This document shows, in pieces, positions 25,788 to 35,538 of a stretch of 64,000 bases of DNA. The notes under the pieces were generated by a model. That model was not told the DNA's origin and did not search any database. It saw only the letters and a list, made by a program, of their open reading frames with translations. The position numbers and the translations under genes were made by a program. How positions within the stretch are numbered: the first letter of the stretch is position 1; every line of letters begins with the position of its first letter. The stretch lies in NCBI GenBank assembly GCA_035653615.1, contig DASRBN010000007.1, forward strand, positions 62,001 to 126,000, in the 5' to 3' direction. The stretch comes from Ktedonobacteraceae bacterium (GTDB lineage: Bacteria; Chloroflexota; Ktedonobacteria; Ktedonobacterales; Ktedonobacteraceae).

Positions 25788-27434
25788 ATGAGCAGTTCGC
25801 CTTCCCCCACATCTTCGGCCTCTGTCCGTAACATTCTTACTCTCCTGGTCGCACAAGATGCGCAACTGGTTGCAGGAGCGGGAGGATTGGAACGCAAGGT
25901 CGTATGGGCCACTCGTATGCGAGCACGCCTTCCAGCATTTGAAAGCGTGCGTGGAGGGGAACTCGCTCTGCTGGCACTCTCACTATTACGTCGTCATGAT
26001 GAAACCCTACCACATGTACTGCAAAGCCTGCATCAGGAGGGGATTACCGCTATTGCCGTCGCTGCTCCATCCATCGAAGCTCTCGGACAAGAATCCCTCA
26101 CCCTTGCAAACCAGCTACATTTGCCTTTAATCCTCCTTCCTCTATCGGCTCCCCTGGAAGAGATCGAACGCGAAGTCATCACTTTTGTCGTTGGTTTCCG
26201 GGGTGAAATCGAACGTAGAGCGACTGAAATCTCGCACCGGCTCATGCAATTGAGCATTCAGGGTACAGGTATCAAGGGCCTGTGCGAACAACTCGCACGC
26301 AGTTGCGAAAAATGGGTCGTTTTGCGAGACGCGGAGCAGCATATTCTCTATCAGATACCACCCTCAGAGGAGCATAGCCAGGCGCTGCCGGCAGAATTGT
26401 CGGACGAAAATTTGCGGCAGGCCAACTTAACGCGCATCACGGTCCCAATTCAGATCCGCCATGAAACAGTAGGCTACCTCTCACTCATCGGCGGGGATAG
26501 CGATTTCGACCACCTTGAGCGCCTCATCCTGGGGCAGGTCGTGCCCATCCTGGCACTGGAATTCGCGCACGAACGCGAGCGCAGCGAGGTCGAAACACGC
26601 TATCAAGCCGAGGCGTTCATGGATGTTTTGCAGGGCAATTACCAGCAAGCTGACGAAATGTTAGCGCGCGCCCGTTTACTTGGCCACGACCTCGCCGTCC
26701 CCCAGGTCGTCGTCATCTTCGAAGTTGCTCCTGCCGAACCAGAATATCCCGTCGATAGCTTCTCGCAATGGCATAGAAGGATTCGTGATGAGCTGTTGCG
26801 GGTGTGGCCATCTTGCTGGATACTCGCGGAGCAGCGCCGCGTTACAGCTCTACTGCCCTACCAGCCCAATGGCAATAACCCGGAAGCACTACGCGACTGC
26901 GAGCAAATCATCTTCAAACGCCTGGAGCGGGTACAGGCGCGAGTGCAGCAGAACATGGGAAGCAATGGCAGCCTGCCGGCGTATTCGGCGGGCATCGGCC
27001 ATCTCGCCAGAAGTCTGCCTGATATCCCCCAATCCTATCGTGAGGCGCGGCAAGCTCTGGAGATCGGACAGAGGCTCTTCGGCGAGGGCAACTTGCATTC
27101 ATTCGCTCGTCTAGGCATCTATCGTCTCCTGTTCCATCTCCATGGTCAGAAGGAACTCACCGATTTTTACCATGAAACATTAGGCCCATTGCTTGATTCC
27201 GATAATCGCAGCAATGGAGCGTTGATTGAAACCCTCGAAGGATTCTTTCGCTGCAACGGCAATCTCAGCGAGACGGCTCGTACCATGCACCTGCATAGAA
27301 ATTCCCTGCTCTACAGGCTGGGACGCATCGAAGAATTATTGGGAAGATCTCTGGAAGACCCTGAATTGCGCCTGTCTTTGCAAATCGCGTTGAAGGTGCG
27401 TCATCTGTTCCCTGAAAACAAAAAGGATTCGTAA
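25788..27434 (+). CDS. PucR-family transcriptional regulator
   Basis: 548 residues. The N-terminal PucR domain (about 10-130) is followed by a GAF/GGDEF-like middle part (about 150-420) and ends in the PucR C-terminal helix-turn-helix (about 470-540): NGNLSETARTMHLHRNSLLY, then RLGRIEELLG. This family controls purine and amino-acid catabolism genes. It is followed two bases later by an M20 peptidase, so regulator and peptidase form an operon, and the peptidase pathway is a plausible target. ATG 25788 is used; GGAG sits only two bases away, so the start is not certain. Confidence 0.88.
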   Translation: MSSSPSPTSSASVRNILTLLVAQDAQLVAGAGGLERKVVWATRMRARLPAFESVRGGELALLALSLLRRHDETLPHVLQSLHQEGITAIAVAAPSIEALGQESLTLANQLHLPLILLPLSAPLEEIEREVITFVVGFRGEIERRATEISHRLMQLSIQGTGIKGLCEQLARSCEKWVVLRDAEQHILYQIPPSEEHSQALPAELSDENLRQANLTRITVPIQIRHETVGYLSLIGGDSDFDHLERLILGQVVPILALEFAHERERSEVETRYQAEAFMDVLQGNYQQADEMLARARLLGHDLAVPQVVVIFEVAPAEPEYPVDSFSQWHRRIRDELLRVWPSCWILAEQRRVTALLPYQPNGNNPEALRDCEQIIFKRLERVQARVQQNMGSNGSLPAYSAGIGHLARSLPDIPQSYREARQALEIGQRLFGEGNLHSFARLGIYRLLFHLHGQKELTDFYHETLGPLLDSDNRSNGALIETLEGFFRCNGNLSETARTMHLHRNSLLYRLGRIEELLGRSLEDPELRLSLQIALKVRHLFPENKKDS

Positions 27435-27436
27435 TT

Positions 27437-28570
27437 ATGAGTGAAATCGTCAAACTTTTACGTCAACTCGTCGCTATCGACTCCATCAATCCCGACCTCG
27501 TGCCTGGAGGAGCAGGCGAGGAAAAAATTGCCCGTTTCATAGCCGACTGGCTACAGGAGGCAGGTCTGGAAGTTCATTGGGACGAACCTGCGCCGGGACG
27601 CCCCAACGTCATCGGCATCGCTCGTGGTACGGGCGGCGGACGTTCACTTATGCTCAATGCCCATATGGATACCGTTGGAGTTGCCGGTATGGAGCGGCCT
27701 CACGATCCATATATACAGGACAACCGGCTCTATGGGCGTGGAGCCTATGATATGAAAGGCGGGCTTGCTGCTATCATGGCCACCGGTGCCGCCGCAAAAC
27801 AACTGCAACTTCGTGGCGATGTTATCATTACAGCTGTCGCGGACGAGGAATATGCGAGCATCGGCACCGGTTCCATCGTCAAACGCTGGCACGCGGACGC
27901 CGCTATCGTGACGGAACCTACCGATTTAAATATTTGCGTTGCCCACAAGGGCTTCATCTGGTTCGAGGTAGAAACATCAGGCGTGGCGGCCCATGGCTCC
28001 CTGCCCGAAATAGGCGTCGATGCCATCGCCAAAATGGGCAAAGTTCTCGCCGGGCTGGAAGAACTTGATCAGAGGCTCCGTTCCGCTCCTTCTCATCGTC
28101 TTCTAAAAAGCGGCTCCGTACATGCTTCCCTGATTCACGGAGGGCAGGAACTCTCAAGCTATCCCAAAAGCTGCGTCTTAGGCGTGGAGCGGCGCACTAT
28201 ACCCGGCGAAACGAAGCAGCAGGTCGAGTCTGAGCTACCTGAAATTTTTGAACGAATAGCGGCAACCGATCCCAACTTCAAAGCCGCCGTCAAGACATTG
28301 CTTGCACGAGATGCGTTCGAAGTCTCGGAAGATGAACTTATCGTCCAGACTCTCCGCCGTCACGCAGCCGCTCAACTCGGCGAAGAGCCTGAGATAATCG
28401 GACAGTTTGCCTGGATGGATTCGGCCATCCTCTCGACTGCCGGTATACCAACTGTGATCTTTGGTCCAGGTGGAGAGGGTGCGCATGCCGTAATCGAATG
28501 GTCAGATCTTGAGCAAGTAGCAAAGTGCGCCCAGATTTTGACCGCCGTAGCAAAAGAGTTCTGCGGCTAA
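27437..28570 (+). CDS. M20-family metallopeptidase/deacylase (ArgE/DapE type)
   Basis: 377 residues. The zinc-binding and catalytic motifs are in order: LMLNAHMDTVG (His and Asp), GRGAYDMKGG (bridging Asp), AVADEEYAS (general-base Glu and ligand Glu), TEPTD and GPGGEGAH near the end. A lid/dimerisation domain lies between about 175 and 285. It removes acyl groups or peptides from amino acids; the exact substrate is unknown. It is translated right after the PucR regulator. Confidence 0.87.
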   Translation: MSEIVKLLRQLVAIDSINPDLVPGGAGEEKIARFIADWLQEAGLEVHWDEPAPGRPNVIGIARGTGGGRSLMLNAHMDTVGVAGMERPHDPYIQDNRLYGRGAYDMKGGLAAIMATGAAAKQLQLRGDVIITAVADEEYASIGTGSIVKRWHADAAIVTEPTDLNICVAHKGFIWFEVETSGVAAHGSLPEIGVDAIAKMGKVLAGLEELDQRLRSAPSHRLLKSGSVHASLIHGGQELSSYPKSCVLGVERRTIPGETKQQVESELPEIFERIAATDPNFKAAVKTLLARDAFEVSEDELIVQTLRRHAAAQLGEEPEIIGQFAWMDSAILSTAGIPTVIFGPGGEGAHAVIEWSDLEQVAKCAQILTAVAKEFCG

Positions 28571-28585
28571 CAATTTGCCGGAACC

Positions 28586-29407
28586 TTATACAGCGGCCTT
28601 ACTGCGCTTATTGCGCGTTCCACTTCTCCCCGGTCTCATTGTTAATGCAGCCATCCGTGCCGAAAAGGACATTGGGACCAGGCGTGCAAGCGCAGCAAGT
28701 AGAGCATTCATACGTCCATCAACTGCAATACTCCGACCGCGCTCCAGGGCTCGTAGGGCTGTTGTTACCACCTGCTGCGGTGTACGCTTCCGTCCGACCG
28801 CTGCATCCTCTGTCCCCACAACATTGAAGAAATTAGTTGCCGTTGCTCCAGGGCAGAGTACGATCACGCGAATCCCACGCCGGCGATACTCCTGGGCCAG
28901 AGCCACAGAGAATGAGACTACAAAAGCCTTTGTTGCCCCGTAGACAGCCATATAAGGGAGTGGTTGGAATGCCGCGGTCGAGGCAACATTGATAATCGCT
29001 CCTTCTCTAAGTGACACCATCGATGGAACGAATACATGTGTCAGATCAACGAGAGCGATAACGTTCAGCATGATTTCGTCATGGTCGCGCGTCGCATCTA
29101 GCGTCTCGAAACGACCATGCGTGGCGAAACCGGCATTATTGATGAGCAGATCAACATTCAATCCTCTGCGCTGTACCTCCTCATATACATCCTGCGCGGC
29201 ACCTTCACGTCCCAGGTCGATAGCAATTACCTCTGCGCGAACTCCAAACTGTCCCATAATCTCGTTTGCCAGTTCGCGCAACTTGTCTTCGCTGCGTGCC
29301 ACAAGAATGACATGCATACCTTTCGCCGCCAATATACGCGCGAATGCCGTGCCAATACCCGAAGATGCCCCCGTAATGAGAGCCGTCTTACCTTGATAAG
29401 CGTACAT
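28586..29407 (-). CDS. Short-chain dehydrogenase/reductase
   Basis: 273 residues, classical SDR. TGASSGIG at 12-19 binds NAD(P); NNAG is at 90-93; the catalytic Ser143, Tyr156 and Lys160 (YGATK) are complete. Arg38 (VARSEDKL) suggests NADP(H). The substrate is unknown. It converges on the M20 gene 15 bases away. Its upstream region carries a palindrome typical of TetR-type repressors, so expression is probably controlled by a ligand. Confidence 0.88.
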   Translation of the reverse strand: MYAYQGKTALITGASSGIGTAFARILAAKGMHVILVARSEDKLRELANEIMGQFGVRAEVIAIDLGREGAAQDVYEEVQRRGLNVDLLINNAGFATHGRFETLDATRDHDEIMLNVIALVDLTHVFVPSMVSLREGAIINVASTAAFQPLPYMAVYGATKAFVVSFSVALAQEYRRRGIRVIVLCPGATATNFFNVVGTEDAAVGRKRTPQQVVTTALRALERGRSIAVDGRMNALLAALARLVPMSFSARMAALTMRPGRSGTRNKRSKAAV

Positions 29408-29455
29408 AGAAGTAATTTCTCCTCTTTAACATTTGTTGAGCAACGCTATTGTGAT

Positions 29456-29474
29456 TTGGTAACGGCGTTACCAA
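29456..29474. promoter_or_regulatory. Palindromic operator upstream of the SDR gene
   Basis: TTGGTAACG G CGTTACCAA: perfect 9-bp arms around one central base, 49 bases before the SDR start codon. Size and shape match TetR-family operators. No tetR gene is adjacent. Confidence 0.6.
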
Positions 29475-29621
29475 GACAAAAAACATTCTACCAATCTAAT
29501 ACCTTGCACTTGCAACTCTACGCAAGATATCTTTCAATTGTATCTTTTGCATAGTGAATAGGATCAAATCCGCACGAATTTGAGGCGAATGTAAGAAAAT
29601 CCACCGAAACAGAGGAAGCAT

Positions 29622-30197
29622 ATGAATAATCAGAGAAGCATCATCCAGACAATCCAGACTGCACAGGCTCCGAATGGGATGACCACCAGGATTATCGCCA
29701 TTGATGGTCCAGGCGGCGCGGGGAAAAGCTCGTTTGCCGAGCAGTTATCACAGCAATTAGGCAATGCACCTATTCTTCACACCGATGATTTTGCCAGTTG
29801 GGAGAATCCGCTCAACTGGTGGCCCCGCTTGCTCAGGCAAGTACTTGAGCCACTCTCTCACAATGAAACAGCGCGCTACCAACGCTATGATTGGGTCACA
29901 AAACGCCTGGCAGAGTGGCACGAAATACAGCCCGCCGGGTATCTTCTCCTTGAGGGAGTCTCTTCGTCAAGAGAGGCTTTTCGGCCATACCTCACATTCT
30001 CCATCTGGATTGAAACGCCACGCCAGGAGCGGCTACAGCGCGGTCTACAACGTGATGGGGAAGCTGCTCGTCCACAATGGGAGGAATGGATGGCACACGA
30101 GGATGAGTATATCGAGCGTGAGCACCCAGAACAAAAGGCAGACCTGGTGATTGACGGCACACGACCTTACGATCTATCAGTGCTTTTTAGCAGCTAG
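29622..30197 (+). CDS. Uridine-kinase-like P-loop phosphotransferase
   Basis: 191 residues. The Walker A motif GPGGAGKS is at 29-36, after AIDG, and a Walker-B-like GYLLLEGV follows near 105. Homologues are nucleoside or (deoxy)uridine kinases; the product would phosphorylate a small molecule with ATP. The C-terminal part with RGLQRDGEA and EYIEREHPEQKADLVIDG fits the family lid. GAGGAAG precedes the ATG. It is divergent from the SDR gene and stands alone. Confidence 0.8.
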   Translation: MNNQRSIIQTIQTAQAPNGMTTRIIAIDGPGGAGKSSFAEQLSQQLGNAPILHTDDFASWENPLNWWPRLLRQVLEPLSHNETARYQRYDWVTKRLAEWHEIQPAGYLLLEGVSSSREAFRPYLTFSIWIETPRQERLQRGLQRDGEAARPQWEEWMAHEDEYIEREHPEQKADLVIDGTRPYDLSVLFSS

Positions 30198-30225
30198 ATA
30201 CCCGGCAGCAGTTTAAAATTTCTAT

Positions 30226-31224
30226 TCACATCGAAGGCTCTGAACCCCTACTTTTAAAAATGTGCGAATGGTAGCGGATCGCTAAAAACAAGCATACAAG
30301 GCCTATTATCGAGCCGATGAGTAGAGCTATGAGTACATTGTACGGCCCTACCGTGGCATAATCGATTGTGATATGAGGGGGAATCAGGTATGGTGTTTGT
30401 GAGGCGCCCCACCAGAGCAGTAGTAGGGCGGTTTCGATAATCATGAGATTGCGCGCGCGATGATATGCCTCCTGGAAGAGCGACCACACCATCCAGAGCC
30501 AGAAAAATGTTGTCACTACCAGTAGAAAGATGCCCTGTTTGATCATGCCATGCCATAATATCGGGACATCTGCGCGAGCCAGAATCAGCCCAACTAGCGC
30601 GAGAATGGTTGTGACAGCAACAGCAATCAGTGAACGCGAGCGAAGCGCTGCTATCAGTGTATCATTCTCCGCCTCCTCAGCCCTTACCAATAGATACAGA
30701 CATGCCTGTAAACTACACAACGCGACTACAAAAGCTCCCATCACGACCGCAAATGGAATCACATAGCTGTTCCATAGATTTACAGGAACGAGCTGATCTT
30801 GCTGGAAAATAATCTGCCCACTCGCTATAACTCCGGCTATTGTTCCCAGCAGAAAAAGGGCCAGCAAACTGACCAAACGCAACAGCCGACTCAACATTGC
30901 GTTAATTGAAAGGAGAATCAGAGCTATAACGCGCAAGACTATTGCAACAAGGATGAGAATAGCTGGTACCAGGAACACTGTTGATAGCACTGAATAGACA
31001 AATGGATACGCCAGAAACAGGCCAAATGGCAGGTAAATGAGCAGCAGATGGCTTGCCTCCCAGGTGGGGCCAATTGCTTTGTGAATGAAAAGACGATATT
31101 GCGCTCCCTGCTCTTTAGGAGGAAAGAGCTCCCAGGTAGCCATGCCCAGGGCGGTGCCGCCCAGAATGATATACACGATCAGCACGAACCAGAGCAGGAA
31201 AGTAACCAGTTTAATGAGATTCAT
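30226..31224 (-). CDS. Cytochrome bd oxidase subunit II-like membrane protein (CydB-like)
   Basis: 332 residues, about nine membrane helices. The N-terminus has LGGTALGMATWELFPPKEQ and IGPTWEASHLLLIYLP, which correspond to the conserved start of CydB/AppB (GTALGMATW, then the GPTWEANHVW-like segment). CydB normally forms the quinol oxidase with CydA, which is not in the window, so this is an orphan. The start is ATG 31224 with GGGGGAG upstream, not the open frame to 31254. It follows the WD40 gene by 14 bases, so both are one operon. Confidence 0.6.
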   Translation of the reverse strand: MNLIKLVTFLLWFVLIVYIILGGTALGMATWELFPPKEQGAQYRLFIHKAIGPTWEASHLLLIYLPFGLFLAYPFVYSVLSTVFLVPAILILVAIVLRVIALILLSINAMLSRLLRLVSLLALFLLGTIAGVIASGQIIFQQDQLVPVNLWNSYVIPFAVVMGAFVVALCSLQACLYLLVRAEEAENDTLIAALRSRSLIAVAVTTILALVGLILARADVPILWHGMIKQGIFLLVVTTFFWLWMVWSLFQEAYHRARNLMIIETALLLLWWGASQTPYLIPPHITIDYATVGPYNVLIALLIGSIIGLVCLFLAIRYHSHIFKSRGSEPSM

Positions 31225-31238
31225 TGCATTCTCTCCCC

Positions 31239-32351
31239 CTACGGCAATTGCCATACCTGTACAGTTTTATCAGCGCTCGCACTGGCAATGAATTTTCCAT
31301 CCGGCGACCATTTCGCGCTCCGGACGGTATAATAGCCATCCGGGTATGTATGACCTTCATACGTATAGATAACTCTACCTGTCATAGCATCCCAGACTTT
31401 TGGTACGAACCCGGCTCCTGCCGAGACAATCAGCTTCCCATCCGGAGACCAGTCTACCGTAAAAATTGGCTCCTCAGACCCTTGAAAGTTGAGCAAAAGT
31501 TTTCCTGTGCTGGCATTCCAGATTTGTACAGAACCGGTATTAAAATAGCCAGAAGCTATGTATTTGCCATCTGGTGACCATGCTACACACCAGGGCTCAT
31601 CATATTCACCACGAGGATCATATTTACTGGGAACGAAAACGTGATGATAAACCACAACATTCGCTCCTGTCGTCGCATCCCATGCCTGAGTGGTCTCATC
31701 TCCAGAACCGGAGACTACACGCGTACTGTCGGGAGACCATGCAACTGCTTGCACGTCAATGGAATGACCCTTATAGGCAAAAATGAGCCTCCCATCTGCC
31801 GCATCAAACACTTCCACTTCATGACCCTGATGATTATCGTCCACAACTTCTCCGGCTGCAATGTATTTTCCATTCGGAGACCAGGCCACTGCACGTAAAT
31901 AAGAGGTAGCATGACATAGAAATGCATCCCTCCCTGTTCCGGCATTCACTATCCGAACAGCCGTATCCTCTTGCGACCCTACCGCTATCAAACGGCCATC
32001 AGGCGACCATGCTACCACGTCTAAAGTTGCAGAATTTTCTTCATAGATTGAGTCACGAACTGGATTCCGGTAAGTAAAGATACGCTCCCCTGTGAAAGCG
32101 TTCCATACCTGCATGGTGCCATCATCGGAAACAGAAGCAATCTTTTTCCCATCCGGCGACCATGCCAGGGCATTTACGCGGTCACTGTGGCCAGTATAGA
32201 TCAGGGGTTTGGGATAATACAGGAAGCCGCCAACTACGCCCCCGGTGATGACTAATCCGCCTAACGCGGCTAGCAGAGTCCGGCGCGAGATACGCGCTTG
32301 ATTCGATTGTGAGTGATCCTGAGCGTCCTTCATTTTTGATTCTGTTGCCAT
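31239..32351 (-). CDS. Membrane-anchored or exported WD40 propeller protein
   Basis: 370 residues. RISRRTLLAALGG at the N-terminus looks like a twin-arginine (Tat) signal before a hydrophobic stretch. Seven WD-type repeats follow, each with WSPDGK and ending in a VW or similar pair, enough for one seven-bladed propeller. It would sit outside the membrane as an interaction platform. ATG 32351 has GGAGG seven bases upstream. It is the first gene of a two-gene operon with the orphan CydB-like protein. Confidence 0.8.
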   Translation of the reverse strand: MATESKMKDAQDHSQSNQARISRRTLLAALGGLVITGGVVGGFLYYPKPLIYTGHSDRVNALAWSPDGKKIASVSDDGTMQVWNAFTGERIFTYRNPVRDSIYEENSATLDVVAWSPDGRLIAVGSQEDTAVRIVNAGTGRDAFLCHATSYLRAVAWSPNGKYIAAGEVVDDNHQGHEVEVFDAADGRLIFAYKGHSIDVQAVAWSPDSTRVVSGSGDETTQAWDATTGANVVVYHHVFVPSKYDPRGEYDEPWCVAWSPDGKYIASGYFNTGSVQIWNASTGKLLLNFQGSEEPIFTVDWSPDGKLIVSAGAGFVPKVWDAMTGRVIYTYEGHTYPDGYYTVRSAKWSPDGKFIASASADKTVQVWQLP

Positions 32352-32683
32352 AATAAAACCTCCGGCATGTAAACGTTCAGTCAACCAGAAATTTGTTGCC
32401 GATTATGAAATTTTCATAGGCTGAACAATTGCAAAAGCCAGGGTCACTATTGATCCAGTGATGAGATTGTTACGTATGTGATAGTAGAAATCCCCGCTAT
32501 AAGGTTTCTCCAGGTGTAGTTATTGATATAATCCATGCAGAGGATAGGGACAATACAAGAATGGATAAGCAAGGGAGCCGGCATGCTCCTTGCCGGGAAA
32601 TAGGCATTTCCCTACCAGTCTAGTATTGAAAGGAAGAAACTATGTTGTGGGCTATCATAGTCATCCAATGGCGGCATATACTA
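32352..32683. other. Intergenic region downstream of the STAND gene
   Basis: About 330 AT-rich bases. It contains the promoter of the WD40 unit and two small dyads, GGGAAAT / ATTTCCC (32596-32613) and CCGGCA / TGCCGG nearby, which might end the STAND transcript. No gene. Confidence 0.45.
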
Positions 32684-35305
32684 TCAGGCATTCCGTGGTT
32701 CTGATAAGGAGGACAACCAGGCTTTCACCTGCTCTTTTATCCGGTTTCCCATAGCCTCAAACATTTGCAGGCTTTCTGCGGCCAGTCGTTGCGCTTCTTG
32801 CATGTTTCCCCGGGCGGCACTCACACGTGCCAGCCCGAATAATGTTAATGCCACCACTTCCTTGCTCCCGCCGGCAGCAACATTGCTTGCCTCTTCAAAT
32901 GCTGCATATGCGTCATTGATCCGGCCTTGTTTGAGTTGCAGTTCACCATATTCGTTCAACATCATACCAAGCATCCAGATATCGCCGATCTTATGTGCTA
33001 TTTCCAATGATTCCCGCAGGTATTGCTCAGCCTGCTCATAATGTCCCTGCTTCAGAGCCAGACTTCCCAGGGAGCCAACATTGGTGCCTACGAATCGTAT
33101 ATCATCGATACGCCGGGCTACATCAAGCGCCTCGACGATATACGATTCGGCATTGTCATACTCTCCTCGCTCCAGTGCTACCCCGCCAAGATTGGTTAAT
33201 ATGGCGCTCATAGCATCAAGAAATCCAATCTCACGCGCTAGAGCAAGGGCTTGCTGGCCATACCTTTCCGCCGCCTCATAATCCCCTCTCAGTACCGCAA
33301 TAGCATTCAAATTGATTAGTAACTGCGCCATCCCGCCACGATCGTCAAGAGCGCGCACGATGGTCAATCCCTCCAGGTTATAGGTCTCGGCATCAGCATA
33401 GTGTCCCTTGTCACTCAGGACACAGCCCAGATTTCCCAACACGTCACTGAGCAACTTCGAATCTCCGGTCTGGCGCGCTAAGTCCAGGCTTTCCCGTAGG
33501 TATGTCTCCGCCAGTTCATATGATACGCGAAAGCGATACAGTACTCCCAGCACCATCAAGATTTCGCTGAGCAGTCTGGCATCACTCCCCTTGCTCGCTA
33601 TTGCTCGTGCCTCCTGTAAGCATTGCTCTGCTTTGGCATAATTCCCCTGCTTATAGGCGACTTTCCCTTGATTAAGTAGCGCAGTAGCTAAAGCATCATC
33701 ATCGTTGAGATGGCGCGCAGCCTCTACTGCGCGTTCGATATATATTCCGGCTTCCTGAGCATGCAGACCGCGTGTGAAAAGAAAATGGAAAAGAGCATTG
33801 ACGCAGCGCACAAGGTTTTTGTCCTGACCTGTTGCATACGCGGCGTCTAAAGAGGCGAATATATTGGGCATTTCCTGATCCAGCGCATCAAAATGTCTCG
33901 CATTTTGCTCAACAAATTCCGCAAAATAGTCTGCCATGCGGGTGAACGCGTCTCTATCGTCCAGAAAAGTCCGGGCATAATCGGCAACTATCTGGTGCAG
34001 CGTATAGCGACCCGGGCCACTAACTTCAAGCAGGCCCGCATCGCTCAATGCGTCAAGCACCTCCACGGGAGCGGCGCTTACGGCGATGGCTGCTGCTTCT
34101 GAAAAGCTATTGGGCTTGGCAGGAAAGACGGAGAGCGCCCGCAAGGCCTGTTTTTCATCGTCCTCCAACTGCTGATCGCTGACAGAGAGCACTGTTTGTA
34201 AGGATAAGGGAGCAGCCGGAGCAAGATGAGGAGGACGCTCAAGAGGAGAGATAGGCTCGACGAGGCGCAAGCGCTCTTCAGCTATGTGCAATCTTTCAAG
34301 AGCTGCACGGATGCGGCGTGGTTGCCCGCTGTGCGATTGAGCGCGCAGATAGCGGCCCATCAGTGTGAGTGCGAGCGGTAATCCTCCAACAGCCTCCACC
34401 AGCTTGCGCGCGCTATCCGGTTCGTTTTTCACTACCTCGGGGGTCAGGCGAGCTAACAACGCGAAGCCATCGGCCGTACTCAATTCCTGCAAGACTATAG
34501 ATACGCCCTTATCAGCAGCAAAGTGCAAGGCGATATTGGGGAAACGGGTTGTTAAGAGGTAGGCACATCGAGAACCGCCCACCTTGAAAGCGAGCGCAGC
34601 TTCAATGCGCCATGCGTCATCGATCACAAGCAAGAGCTGTCGCTGGCCGATCACCGCTCGCAGCGTCCTCGACCAATCTTCAATACTTTTCAACTTAGCG
34701 GCCTGCTGAGCAGGAATCCCAAGCAACGTTCCCCAGTGATTAAGGGTCGCAAAGACATCGGGGGTCGGACCAAGGCCGGCCCATAATACCCCATCTTTGT
34801 AACGAGCCAGCACCTGCTCGTCATGGGCTAATTCTATAGCTAGCGTTGTTTTACCTACGCCTGGTAATCCATTGATGGCCGCCAGTACTTCTCCTTTGCC
34901 TTCGCATAGATGCTCTCGCAGCTGCGATAAGACGCCGTCTCGCCCAATTGGTTTCGCCGTATCTCCAGTGGGAGGTGGAAGCATTGGATCATAGAGCGGA
35001 ATTGCAATACCAATTGAAGGCGAAGTTCGATCATCAGAGATGGCTGGCGGAAGCCCATCACCCGTCTTCTGCGGCACCTTCGTATCCTTGTCACGGATGA
35101 GGCCAAGCTCGCGTGCATCCTTTCCAAAAAGCTCACACAGTTTCTGGCGATAGTAGGGACTTGGTGAGGCGGTGCCATGCTCCCAACGGCTCAGATAGTA
35201 GTAATCAGCGCCGATCTCATTAGCAACATATTTCTGCGACCAGCCACGTAGTTCTCTCGCTTCCTTCAGGCGCAAATTGGGTATCGCGACCGTTGACTTT
35301 TTCAT
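32684..35305 (-). CDS. HTH-NB-ARC-TPR regulator (STAND ATPase)
   Basis: 873 residues. An XRE-type helix-turn-helix (about 12-65) is followed by a NB-ARC ATPase with Walker A GLPGVGKT (146-153) and Walker B LLLVIDDAW (near 220), a winged-helix region (to about 460), and about eight TPRs (480-860). It belongs to the STAND switches that oligomerise when a signal reaches the TPRs; with an HTH in place of a toxin, it is likely a transcription regulator, though defence roles exist. It faces the APC permease gene. The promoter is probably at 35306-35400. Confidence 0.85.
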   Translation of the reverse strand: MKKSTVAIPNLRLKEARELRGWSQKYVANEIGADYYYLSRWEHGTASPSPYYRQKLCELFGKDARELGLIRDKDTKVPQKTGDGLPPAISDDRTSPSIGIAIPLYDPMLPPPTGDTAKPIGRDGVLSQLREHLCEGKGEVLAAINGLPGVGKTTLAIELAHDEQVLARYKDGVLWAGLGPTPDVFATLNHWGTLLGIPAQQAAKLKSIEDWSRTLRAVIGQRQLLLVIDDAWRIEAALAFKVGGSRCAYLLTTRFPNIALHFAADKGVSIVLQELSTADGFALLARLTPEVVKNEPDSARKLVEAVGGLPLALTLMGRYLRAQSHSGQPRRIRAALERLHIAEERLRLVEPISPLERPPHLAPAAPLSLQTVLSVSDQQLEDDEKQALRALSVFPAKPNSFSEAAAIAVSAAPVEVLDALSDAGLLEVSGPGRYTLHQIVADYARTFLDDRDAFTRMADYFAEFVEQNARHFDALDQEMPNIFASLDAAYATGQDKNLVRCVNALFHFLFTRGLHAQEAGIYIERAVEAARHLNDDDALATALLNQGKVAYKQGNYAKAEQCLQEARAIASKGSDARLLSEILMVLGVLYRFRVSYELAETYLRESLDLARQTGDSKLLSDVLGNLGCVLSDKGHYADAETYNLEGLTIVRALDDRGGMAQLLINLNAIAVLRGDYEAAERYGQQALALAREIGFLDAMSAILTNLGGVALERGEYDNAESYIVEALDVARRIDDIRFVGTNVGSLGSLALKQGHYEQAEQYLRESLEIAHKIGDIWMLGMMLNEYGELQLKQGRINDAYAAFEEASNVAAGGSKEVVALTLFGLARVSAARGNMQEAQRLAAESLQMFEAMGNRIKEQVKAWLSSLSEPRNA

Positions 35306-35538
35306 GGGTAACTATGCTCTCCTCCTAAATATGTTACGTTACACATTCATAGCAATTATTCATTTTGTCCCTCCTATTCAGTTCATTGTTGATGCCTCTC
35401 CTTGCACGCCACTATCCTATCTTGTTCGGAATTTCTTTGCAAGAGGCTGCGTCAGTCAGTCTTCCTGGCCATTGACAACCATTTCATTTTCCAGTACGCT
35501 TCAGTTACCCTGACTACTGTATTGAAAGGTGGCATTCC

